This document shows, in pieces, positions 16,518 to 25,819 of a stretch of 46,904 nucleotides of DNA (the stretch's first letter is position 1; each line of letters begins with the position of its first letter). The translations under genes were made by a program, and so were the position numbers. This stretch comes from Ga0077553 sp038215275 (GTDB taxonomy: Bacteria; Acidobacteriota; Terriglobia; Bryobacterales; Bryobacteraceae): positions 1-46,904 of the forward strand of contig JBBQRA010000011.1 of the NCBI GenBank assembly GCA_038215275.1, written 5' to 3'. A model generated the notes under the pieces. It saw only the letters and a list, made by a program, of their open reading frames with translations. It had not been told where the DNA came from and ran no database searches.

Positions 16518-16544
16518 CTATCGACGAAATCCCCGATGCCTTGA
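16518..16544 (-). promoter_or_regulatory. Sigma-28 (FliA)-like promoter of fliD
   Basis: On the minus strand the sequence reads TCAA, 15 bases, GTCGATAG. The flagellar sigma-28 consensus is TAAA, 15 bases, GCCGATAA, so three of four and six of eight bases match at exact spacing. It sits 33 bases upstream of the fliD start, where a late flagellar promoter is expected. The gene context supports it, but the motif was found by eye and short matches arise by chance. Confidence 0.5.
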
Positions 16545-16613
16545 GGCAAAATACAGACCGGATGATTCCGTAGAGGATTAATGGCACAATGTCGGAAGGA
16601 GTGAACTTCGACT

Positions 16614-16934
16614 ATGACGAAACGGCATTTTTCGGTTCTGGCTCTGGCGGCCACATTGGCGGCCGGCGCTTCAGCAGCGGATTTGAAGGGTTGGATTAGC
16701 GATGCGACTTGCGGCGCGGGGAATGCCGGGTCCGGCAAGGCGGAGCGGGAATGCGCCGACCGATGCATCAAGAACGGCGCAGCCCCCGTGTTTGTGACCG
16801 AAAAAGAGAACAAGGTCTACCAAGTCTCCGATGCCGAGTTAGCCAAGAAGCACATCGACGGCAAGGTGATGATTTCCGGGGAAATTAAGGGCGACAAAAT
16901 CATGATCGCCAAAATTGTCGATATAAAGGACTAG
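16614..16934 (+). CDS. Small secreted protein of unknown function
   Basis: This is a 106-residue protein with a signal peptide (MTKRHFSVLALAATLAAGASA). The mature domain of about 85 residues holds three cysteines (DATCG, ECADRC) and an OB-like series of strands (PVFVTEKENKVYQV, GKVMISGEIKGDKIMIAKIVDI). Similar short secreted proteins beginning KGWISDATC seem common in Acidobacteria, but I know no function. GGAAGGAG lies at 16594-16601, upstream of the ATG. It is followed directly by a strong intrinsic terminator, so it is probably a single-gene transcript. It is divergent from fliD across about 130 bp. Confidence 0.75.
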   Translation: MTKRHFSVLALAATLAAGASAADLKGWISDATCGAGNAGSGKAERECADRCIKNGAAPVFVTEKENKVYQVSDAELAKKHIDGKVMISGEIKGDKIMIAKIVDIKD

Positions 16935-16938
16935 CCGG

Positions 16939-16968
16939 AAAGCTCCCGCGGGTGACCGGGAGCTTTTT
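16939..16968 (+). terminator. Rho-independent terminator
   Basis: A perfect 10-bp stem, AAAGCTCCCG at 16939-16948 and CGGGAGCTTT at 16957-16966, encloses an eight-base loop. The 3' arm and the following bases form a run of five T. It lies five bases after the stop of the small secreted protein and before the SYLF gene, and should end the first transcript. Confidence 0.88.
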
Positions 16969-17006
16969 CCCTGTAACTGCAATTGGATTCATGCCATCTT
17001 AGTTGC

Positions 17007-17699
17007 ATGAAGACTGTGCGAATTCTGATCTCCACATTGGCCCTCTGCGGCCTGAGTTTTGGGCAAGCGACCTCGCCGCATGCTGAACGGTTAGACGAAG
17101 CGGCTGTGGTGCTTGACCAAATCATGTCCGTGAAGGATCAGGCGATTCCGCAAGAGTTGATCGATAAGGCCCACTGTGCGTTGGTGGTCCCTGGCCTGAA
17201 AAAGGGGGCCTTTATCGTCGGCGGTCGTTTCGGGCGTGGATTTCTCTCCTGCAGGCAGACGGATGGTACGGGCTGGACGGCGCCAGCTCCGATGCGGGTC
17301 GAAGGCGGGTCGGTCGGGTTCCAGATCGGCGGCTCGGAGACGGATTTCGTGATGTTAATCATGAATGCTCGCGGCGCCGAACGGCTGATTAAGAGCAGCA
17401 AATTCTCGGTGGGCGGCGAAGCTTCTGTGGCGGGCGGTCCCGTGGGTCGTTCGAGTTCAGCGGAGACCGACGCGACCATGCGGGCGGAAATGCTGACTTA
17501 CTCCCGCTCGCGCGGCGTCTTCGCGGGCGTGTCGCTGAAAGGCGGGACGATTCGGGCCGACGACGAAGCAATCGGCGATCTCTACGGCAACAAGAATATT
17601 AAGAACGAGCAGATCATTTACGGGAAGACGCCAGCTCCGGCGGCTGCAGCGAAGTTTCTAGCGACTTTGAATAAGTACTCCAGCCGTCTGTCCAAGTAA
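17007..17699 (+). CDS. Exported SYLF-domain (Ysc84-like) lipid-binding protein
   Basis: The 230-residue protein starts at the ATG at 17007, giving a signal peptide (MKTVRILISTLALCGLSFG). The rest is a SYLF/Ysc84 domain, with PQELIDKAHCALVVPGLKKGAFIVGGRFGRGFLSCR split over two conserved strands, then GGSVGFQIGGSETDFVMLIMN, and the late MLTYSRSRGVFAGVSLKGGTI segment. SYLF domains bind acidic phospholipids; bacterial exported members are proposed to act in the periplasm or at the outer membrane, with no fixed role. Flanking hairpins at 16939-16966 and 17717-17749 suggest it is transcribed alone. Confidence 0.88.
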   Translation: MKTVRILISTLALCGLSFGQATSPHAERLDEAAVVLDQIMSVKDQAIPQELIDKAHCALVVPGLKKGAFIVGGRFGRGFLSCRQTDGTGWTAPAPMRVEGGSVGFQIGGSETDFVMLIMNARGAERLIKSSKFSVGGEASVAGGPVGRSSSAETDATMRAEMLTYSRSRGVFAGVSLKGGTIRADDEAIGDLYGNKNIKNEQIIYGKTPAPAAAAKFLATLNKYSSRLSK

Positions 17700-17716
17700 A
17701 CTGGCTCATATGCTCC

Positions 17717-17749
17717 ACTGCGCGCTGCCACTGCCCGGCAGCGCGCAGT
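17717..17749 (+). terminator. Perfect 13-bp hairpin after the SYLF gene
   Basis: The arms ACTGCGCGCTGCC (17717-17729) and GGCAGCGCGCAGT (17737-17749) pair without mismatch around a seven-base loop. The downstream sequence is TCTCTATT, so the T tract is poor. It lies 18 bases after the SYLF stop and probably terminates or protects that mRNA. Confidence 0.65.
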
Positions 17750-17831
17750 CTCTATTGGTACGCCCCTTTAATTTCAATGGATTACGGTTTGGCATGGCAC
17801 CTGCAATCATTAAGCGCAGGAGAAGTCAGCC

Positions 17832-18125
17832 GTGAGGCAAACCAGACTGGCAATTACCCAACCGATCGCACTTCCGTTGAGAGAGGGCTTCGGGAGTGTC
17901 GATTCTGTCTCGTGTATACGCCAACTGGACCAGTGCGATTCGCCCGAAGTACTCATGGCGGAAATCGCTCGGGTGTTGCGTCCCGGCGGACTTCTCCTGC
18001 TTACGGTTCCCGCAGAAAACGTCGAAGCTCTGCTTCGTCCCTGGTTCCATGTGGAAATGCAGCAGGCGCTGGATTATCCTGAGCAGCGCCTGCTGATTTG
18101 TACTCGCAATAAAAAGTCGCTCTAA
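17832..18125 (+). pseudogene. C-terminal fragment of a SAM-dependent methyltransferase
   Basis: The 97 codons from GTG at 17832 encode the second half of a class I methyltransferase: an ALPLREGFGSVDSVSC stretch equivalent to the beta-4 region, EVLMAEIARVLRPGGLLLLTVP (post-motif) and a C-terminal strand. The SAM-binding motif I and the first about 100 residues are missing. Nothing resembling them is seen in any frame of the 130 bases upstream, which hold the SYLF hairpin. The fragment could not bind SAM in the normal way. It is most likely a decayed remnant, although a short expressed protein cannot be excluded. Its stop overlaps that of the convergent helicase by four bases. Confidence 0.55.
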
Positions 18126-20464
18126 GCAGCGGGCAACTCGCGGGCTGCTTCGAGCAGTGCCGCCGCGATCCGCAGGGCCACCTCTTTCCCCTTCTGGCCC
18201 ACCTCGCCGACCGGCCCGACACAACTTGGACACCCCGACTCGCAGGGGCAGGCCGCGATGAGATCGGCTGCGGTCTGCACGAGCCGGGCGTGCTGACGGA
18301 ACAGCGGTTCGCTGCCGCCAATACCGCCGGGATAGTTGTCGTATAGGTATAGGTTCGGCTCCCATTTGCGGAGACCGCCTGTCGCGTCCTCTGTGAGAGT
18401 GACGGCGAGGTCGCGCGGGTCGCACATCAACAGCAACGCGCCGACGGCGCGGAGGGCGTTGCCAAGACCAACTAAGCCATTCTGCTTCTCGGTCGGCGTA
18501 TACTCGGCAAAACGGGCTAGGAAGACGGCCGGGAAGTGCAGCCAAAACGAGGTCGTGTGCATTTCCTGCTCCGGCATGGACAGATTGCCGGCGCCTACGT
18601 TTTCGAGCGTATAGAACTTCACTTTCTTAAAGCCGACAATTTGCCGGTTCACCCGGACTTCGCCCCAGACCGCCTGCCGCTCCTGGCCGAACTCGTTCAG
18701 GATTTTCACCTGGGTGTAGTCAATCGCATCCGTAAAGTAGTCGCAATCGACGGCCCGGACGTATGCCTTACGGCCGTCGTAGTCGAACTTTTCCACCTGA
18801 AATTGGCGGGCGTCATGGAGATAGATCGCCTTTTCATGCAATGTCGTCAGGGCGGAGGGGAAGTCGACTTCGGCGATCACAGTATTCTGCCGGGTGACGT
18901 CGATGACGACGAAGTTATCGCTCGTGACGGCGCGAAGGGACACGGCATCGGCCGGGTAGGTGTCCGATGTCCAGTGCCAGGTCTCGCCGGAATGGTGCAG
19001 CAGACCCATCTCTTCAAGGAAACGGCACAATTCGCCGGTTTCAAGCGCGCCAAACTTTTCACCATCGCGGATGGGAAGCTCGAAGGCCGCACACTTCATA
19101 TGGCTAAGCAGGATCTCCAGATTGTTTGGGTTGATATGCGCCGACTCCGGAGGGCGGCCGAAGAAGTATTCCGGATGCTCAACAATGTATTGATCGAGCG
19201 GCGCGCTGGAGGCGACCAGCACGGCCATTGACAACCGTCCCCGGCGGCCCGCCCGGCCAGCGCGCTGCCAGGTGGAGGCGACGGTGCCTGGATATCCAGC
19301 CATGACGATAGCGTCGAGCGAGCCGATGTCGACGCCGAGTTCGAGCGCATTCGTGGCGACCACGCCTCTCACTTCGCCCGCTCGGATCTGCCGCTCGATC
19401 TCGCGCCGCTCACGAGGCAGGTACCCGCCACGGTAACCGCTGATCTTGCCGCGCAGGGCGGGCAGTTTCTCCGCGGCGTCCTTCAAATAGGTGGTCAAGA
19501 CCTCGGTGGCGAGCCGGTTGTTCGTGAAGACCAGGGTCTGTTGGCCGCGGTCCAGGAACTCAAGAGCAATGCGGCGCGATTCGTGCAGATAGCTGCGGCG
19601 GATGCCGAGTTCGCGATTCACTACCGGCGGGTTATAGAAAACGAAGTATTTTTCCGCCTGCGGGGCGCCGTTCTGGTCGACGAGAGAAAATGGCACTTCC
19701 CCCAGCGCCTCGGCCAACTCGCGGGGGTTGGCGATAGTAGCCGAGCAGCAGATAAACTGCGGCGATGAGCCATAGAACTCACAAATGCGGCGAAGCCGGC
19801 GGAGAATATTGCCGAGGTGGGAGCCATAAACGCCGCGGTAGTAGTGCAACTCGTCGATTACGAAATAACGAAGGTTCTCAAACGCCTTGGCCCACTTGGT
19901 GTGGTGCGGCAAAATGCCGCTGTGGAGCATGTCCGGGTTGGTAAAGACGACGTTGGCACGCTCGCGGATAGCGCGGCGCGCATCGGACGGTGTGTCCCCG
20001 TCGTAGGTGAAGGCCTTGATCGGCAAACCCATGGCGTCGACTGTGCGCTGAAACTCCTGAAGCTGATCCTCCGCCAGGGCCTTGGTGGGGAACAGGTACA
20101 TTGCCCTGGCCCCGGGTTCCAGAGCCAGCCGGTTCAGCACCGGCAGGTTATAGCAAAGCGTCTTGCCGGACGCCGTAGGCGTCACCACGACAACATTGCG
20201 ACCGGCGGCTACGTGAGCGAAGGCCTCCGCCTGATGCGAATAGAGCTCGTTGATCCCGCGCTGCGCCAACCCCTTCCGCAACTCCGGGGTGACAGACTCT
20301 GGCAGGGGCGCGGTAATAGGCTCCTTGGCGGGCTGGTGCTGGATCGAACGGATCGGCGAATTCTCCGCCTCCATCCACTCCTGAAAACGAATCACCGCCC
20401 CGTCAAGGCCGGTGGGGCGATTGAGCGAGGCGGCGGGATCGGGAAAGCCTAAAGTTAGATTCAT
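18122..20464 (-). CDS. mrfA: DEAD/DEAH-box DNA helicase with DUF1998 zinc domain (MrfA/YprA type)
   Basis: The 780-residue protein has Walker A in VTPTASGKTLCYNL, FPTKALAEDQ (motif Ia), V-I-D-E-L-H (motif II), CCSATIANP (motif III), and a second RecA domain with TNALELGVDIGSLDAIVMAGYPGT and QRAGRAGRRG (motif VI). The C-terminal DUF1998 domain carries the zinc-binding set C-P-C-E-S-G-C-P-S-C. This architecture and length match MrfA (YprA) of Bacillus subtilis and yeast Hrq1, 3'-5' DNA helicases; MrfA acts with MrfB in mitomycin C damage repair independently of UvrABC. No mrfB is adjacent. The ATG at 20464 is chosen because the family N-terminus begins there. Confidence 0.85.
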   Translation of the reverse strand: MNLTLGFPDPAASLNRPTGLDGAVIRFQEWMEAENSPIRSIQHQPAKEPITAPLPESVTPELRKGLAQRGINELYSHQAEAFAHVAAGRNVVVVTPTASGKTLCYNLPVLNRLALEPGARAMYLFPTKALAEDQLQEFQRTVDAMGLPIKAFTYDGDTPSDARRAIRERANVVFTNPDMLHSGILPHHTKWAKAFENLRYFVIDELHYYRGVYGSHLGNILRRLRRICEFYGSSPQFICCSATIANPRELAEALGEVPFSLVDQNGAPQAEKYFVFYNPPVVNRELGIRRSYLHESRRIALEFLDRGQQTLVFTNNRLATEVLTTYLKDAAEKLPALRGKISGYRGGYLPRERREIERQIRAGEVRGVVATNALELGVDIGSLDAIVMAGYPGTVASTWQRAGRAGRRGRLSMAVLVASSAPLDQYIVEHPEYFFGRPPESAHINPNNLEILLSHMKCAAFELPIRDGEKFGALETGELCRFLEEMGLLHHSGETWHWTSDTYPADAVSLRAVTSDNFVVIDVTRQNTVIAEVDFPSALTTLHEKAIYLHDARQFQVEKFDYDGRKAYVRAVDCDYFTDAIDYTQVKILNEFGQERQAVWGEVRVNRQIVGFKKVKFYTLENVGAGNLSMPEQEMHTTSFWLHFPAVFLARFAEYTPTEKQNGLVGLGNALRAVGALLLMCDPRDLAVTLTEDATGGLRKWEPNLYLYDNYPGGIGGSEPLFRQHARLVQTAADLIAACPCESGCPSCVGPVGEVGQKGKEVALRIAAALLEAARELPAA

Positions 20465-20516
20465 ACGCCGTGGTTTCGCTTTAGTTTCGCCGAAACCGCG
20501 GCGGGAAACAAGCCGA

Positions 20517-20849
20517 TTATTTGCTGCGAATAAACTCGTACCGTTCAAGCGTCGCGGCTATGGCGAATGGCCGCCGTGCCGCCGTCTGCTCAGAAATCTC
20601 TGCACCTTGACTGCGGATCACCTTCCCCATGCAACGAAGCCGCACCGGCGAGCCCGAAGGTGCACCGGGAAGAGTGACCAAGTATTCAATCGGATAGCCC
20701 ACGGGCATCTCCGCCTCTGACGTGAATAGCACCCCGCCAGAACTCATATTGCACGTCTCGCCCGCTCGCGACACGGGCTCGCTCCCGGTGCGTACCAGTT
20801 CAATTGGCAACTGGATTTCGAATCTTTTGGTCTTCCGTTGTTCGCTCAC
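20517..20849 (-). CDS. PilZ-domain protein (probable c-di-GMP receptor)
   Basis: The 110-residue protein is a single PilZ domain. It shows the two c-di-GMP-binding motifs: R5-K-T-K-R9 (RxxxR) near the N-terminus and N34-x-S36-x-x-G39 (D/NxSxxG), followed by beta strands (YPIEYLVTLP, RLRCMGKVIR) and a C-terminal helix. PilZ proteins sense cyclic di-GMP and control motility, exopolysaccharide synthesis or secretion through protein contacts; the target here is unknown. The gene lies upstream of the MrfA-type helicase on the same strand with a 52-bp gap and is divergent from the uvrA operon. Confidence 0.85.
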   Translation of the reverse strand: MSEQRKTKRFEIQLPIELVRTGSEPVSRAGETCNMSSGGVLFTSEAEMPVGYPIEYLVTLPGAPSGSPVRLRCMGKVIRSQGAEISEQTAARRPFAIAATLERYEFIRSK

Positions 20850-20913
20850 GACTGTTACAGACTAAGGCTATTTACCTAGAACGGTCAATAGACCGCGTCC
20901 CCAAGCGGTACTG

Positions 20914-20947
20914 CTAAAGTTTAGTACTGGTCTAGGATTTGTCCTAG
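20914..20947. repeat. Two adjacent small palindromes between pilZ and the uvrA operon
   Basis: CTAAA-G-TTTAG occupies 20914-20924 and CTAGGA-TTTG-TCCTAG occupies 20932-20947. TAGTACTG (20922-20929) overlaps the first and repeats the CAGTACTA element near the fliD locus in inverse orientation. The site lies about 60 bases upstream of the membrane-protein/uvrA operon start and about 70 bases upstream of the PilZ gene on the other strand, so it may be an operator for either. No known regulator motif (for example a LexA box) is recognised. Confidence 0.35.
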
Positions 20948-20979
20948 GAGTAGGAACAAAATGCCGCCGCGGAGCAGGT

Positions 20980-20988
20980 TGGTACAAT
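20980..20988 (+). promoter_or_regulatory. Possible extended -10 promoter of the uvrA operon
   Basis: TGGTACAAT fits the extended -10 form TG-N-TATAAT with one mismatch in the hexamer. It is 16 bases upstream of the TTG start at 21005. No convincing -35 element is visible, as is common for extended -10 promoters. Confidence is limited by the short motif. Confidence 0.35.
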
Positions 20989-21004
20989 CATATTAGGGTT
21001 CCCT

Positions 21005-21192
21005 TTGCGCGCTATCCTCCGAATCGCTTCCGGTATTGGCCTCGTCATCATTGGCGTGATCGGCCTGATTTTGCCGGTCATGCCGGGCTGGATCTTTCTG
21101 ATTCCAGGCTTGGTGATCCTGGCTGATTACTTTCCGCCGGTGCGACGGCTGGTCGACTGGGCCAAGGCGAAGATGGAGAGCGTAAAGAATTC

Positions 21193-21196
<4 letters not shown>
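21005..21196 (+). CDS. Small PGPGW-type membrane protein
   Basis: The 63-residue protein has two closely spaced hydrophobic segments (about residues 6-26 and 28-44, GIGLVIIGVIGLILPVMPGWIFLIPGLVILADYF). The connecting turn LPVMPGWIFLIPGL is the core of the PGPGW family of putative transmembrane proteins. A basic amphipathic tail follows (RRLVDWAKAKMES). The start is TTG at 21005, with AGGG seven bases upstream. Its stop overlaps the uvrA ATG (ATGA at 21193-21196), so the two are translationally coupled. Function is unknown in this family. Confidence 0.75.
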
Positions 21197-23939
<2,743 letters not shown>

Positions 23940-23943
<4 letters not shown>

Positions 23944-24656
23944 TCGCTGCTCCTGATACCGCCGCTCCGCGCACCCCCTTCTGGGGCTGGCTGGACGTCT
24001 TTCTGACGCTTGGCGCCATTCTGCCAGCGCTGGTCATCTCCGGCGTTGTCGTGGGCCTCTTGATGACGCTCATTGGCGTCAAGCCGGAGGCGAAGAACGT
24101 GGCGATGCCTTCTCAGCTGCTAGGCTACGCCCTCTGGGTGGCAGCGGCATGGTTCAGCTTTTGGATGCGCCACAAGCAGCCGTTCTGGGAGAGCCTGGGC
24201 TTCGGCCTGCCAGAGCAGTATTGGCGGTTCCTGGTCTACGGTCCAGCGCTAACGGTCTTCGTCGGCCTGGCCGGCTGGGTGCTGCAGGCGAAAGAAGTGA
24301 AGATGCCGCTGATCGACGAACTGATGGCTGACCCCGTACAGCGGGTGCTCTTCTTTCTGTTCGCCGTGACCTTTGGCCCGGTTTGCGAGGAGCTGTTCTT
24401 TCGCGGGATGGTGTTGCCGTTGGCGGTAAGAAGTTTTGGCCAAGTGGCGGCGCTGGTGTTGACCAGCGTTCCCTTTGCCTTGATCCACGGGCCTCAGTAT
24501 TCGTGGAGCTGGCAGCATTTGCTGCTGTTGACGGTGGCCGGTGTCGTGTTCGGCTGGCTGCGGTTGCAGTCGGGAACAGCGGCGGCTACCTTAACGCACT
24601 GCACTTATAATCTTGCAATGTTCGGAGGCTTTTTCCTGAATGGTCGAAACTATTGA
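23940..24656 (+). CDS. CPBP-family intramembrane glutamic protease
   Basis: The 238-residue membrane protein has about six to seven hydrophobic segments. The CPBP (Rce1-like, ABI) motifs are present in order: E150-E151-L-F-F-R155 (EExxxR), FALIHGP (FxxxH type) and HCTYNLAMF (HxxxN). The family includes CAAX prenyl proteases, bacteriocin self-immunity proteins and regulated intramembrane proteases. The start is taken as GTG at 23940, overlapping the uvrA stop as GTGA; an upstream ATG in the same frame would read through antisense-like Arg-rich sequence inside uvrA. The 3' end overlaps mtnA by 17 bases. The target protein is unknown. Confidence 0.85.
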
Positions 24657-25653
24657 ATGGACGGCGGATGGGGTCGTAATGATCGATCAGACCCGCCTGC
24701 CGCGCGAGACGGTTTTTGTCACCTGCCGCAGTTATGGCGAGGTGGCGGAGGCCATCAAGACGATGATCATCCGGGGCGCACCAGCGATCGGCGTGGCAGC
24801 GGCGATGGGGGTCGCTATCGGCGTGGAGCGGAGCGAGGACGATTTTGAACTGATCTGCTCGACGCTGGCGGCGACGCGGCCCACTGCGGTGAACCTGTTC
24901 TGGGGCATCGAACGGATGCGCCGGTTGCATGCGACGCTTGCGGGGCAGAGCCGGCCGGCGATCATTGAAGCGTTAGTGACAGAAGCCAAGCGCGTGAAGG
25001 ACGAAGACGTGGCCATCTGCAAGGCGATTGGCGCGCACGGCGCTGACCTGGTGCCCGATGGGAAGACCGTCCTGACACACTGCAACGCGGGCGCGTTGGC
25101 GACGGCAGGCTATGGCACGGCGCTCGGCGTAATCCGCGCGGCGGTAGCGGCTGGCAAGAAGATCGACGTGTTTGCCGATGAGACCCGTCCGTTTCTGCAG
25201 GGCGCCCGGCTGACGGCGTGGGAGCTTCAGGAAGACGGAATTCCGACGACCTTGATTACGGACAACATGGCGGGCCATTTTCTGAAGTCGGGCCGGATCG
25301 GCTGCGTCGTCGTTGGCGCGGACCGTATCGCCGGCAATGGCGATGTGGCGAACAAGATCGGCACGTATAGCGTGGCCGTGTTGGCGAAAGAGAATGGCGT
25401 TCCGTTCTATGTCGCGGCGCCGATTTCGACGCTCGATCTGACGCTGACGAGCGGTGAGCAGATTCCGATCGAAGAGCGGCCATCGAAAGAGGTGACCGAG
25501 GTATACGGCGTGCCCGTGGCGCCGGAAGGGATCGCCGTGCAGAATCCGGCGTTCGACGTAACCCCGAACCGCTACGTGGCCGGCATCATTACTGAGAAGG
25601 GCGTGGCCTATCCGCCGTTTACCGAATCGCTCCAACGTCTGGCCAACAGCTAA
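24640..25653 (+). CDS. mtnA: S-methyl-5-thioribose-1-phosphate isomerase
   Basis: The 337-residue enzyme belongs to the methionine salvage pathway and converts 5-methylthioribose-1-phosphate to methylthioribulose-1-phosphate. The conserved IRGAPAIG motif is near residue 45, the catalytic cysteine is in T-H-C148-N-A-G and the catalytic aspartate in V-G-A-D228-R-I-A. Together with NKIGTY and the C-terminal NPAFDVTP these separate MtnA from the related eIF2B subunits. Full length. It overlaps the CPBP protease gene by 17 bases and ends the uvrA operon. No other salvage gene (mtnK, mtnB, mtnP) is in the window. Confidence 0.95.
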   Translation: MVETIEWTADGVVMIDQTRLPRETVFVTCRSYGEVAEAIKTMIIRGAPAIGVAAAMGVAIGVERSEDDFELICSTLAATRPTAVNLFWGIERMRRLHATLAGQSRPAIIEALVTEAKRVKDEDVAICKAIGAHGADLVPDGKTVLTHCNAGALATAGYGTALGVIRAAVAAGKKIDVFADETRPFLQGARLTAWELQEDGIPTTLITDNMAGHFLKSGRIGCVVVGADRIAGNGDVANKIGTYSVAVLAKENGVPFYVAAPISTLDLTLTSGEQIPIEERPSKEVTEVYGVPVAPEGIAVQNPAFDVTPNRYVAGIITEKGVAYPPFTESLQRLANS

Positions 25654-25660
25654 GTGACGG

Positions 25661-25687
25661 CGGGCTCGGGCGCACTCCCGAGACCCG
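25661..25687 (+). other. GC-rich hairpin after mtnA
   Basis: CTCGGG (25665-25670) pairs with CCCGAG (25677-25682). The stem extends to CGGG and CCCG with one bulged A, and the loop is CGCACT. It follows the mtnA stop by seven bases but has no T tract. It may stabilise the mRNA end; the downstream hairpin at 25763-25794 is the better terminator. A further weak 7-bp stem lies at 25712-25735. Confidence 0.4.
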
Positions 25688-25762
25688 GAACGGTTTGCCT
25701 TTCACTCGCGCCGGACCAGTGTCCTGGTTGGTCCGCGGCGTCGACAGCCTCCCGAAAACGCA

Positions 25763-25794
25763 AAAAGGCCCTGAGCTTTCGCCCAGGGCCTTTT
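25763..25794. terminator. Bidirectional intrinsic terminator between mtnA and groL
   Basis: AAAAGGCCCTG (25763-25773) pairs perfectly with CAGGGCCTTTT (25784-25794) around a ten-base loop. The plus strand ends in TTTT and the minus strand in TTTTT, so the element can terminate both the mtnA operon and the convergent groS-groL transcript, whose stop is 26 bases away. Confidence 0.88.
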
Positions 25795-25819
25795 CGGTCT
25801 GCGTGGAAGCAGGACTGGT

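Noticed and set aside
24640..25653. mtnA as an eIF2B-like translation factor or ribose-1,5-bisphosphate isomerase
   Set aside because: The Cys148 (THCNAG) and Asp228 (GADRIA) motifs with the surrounding spacing match MtnA.
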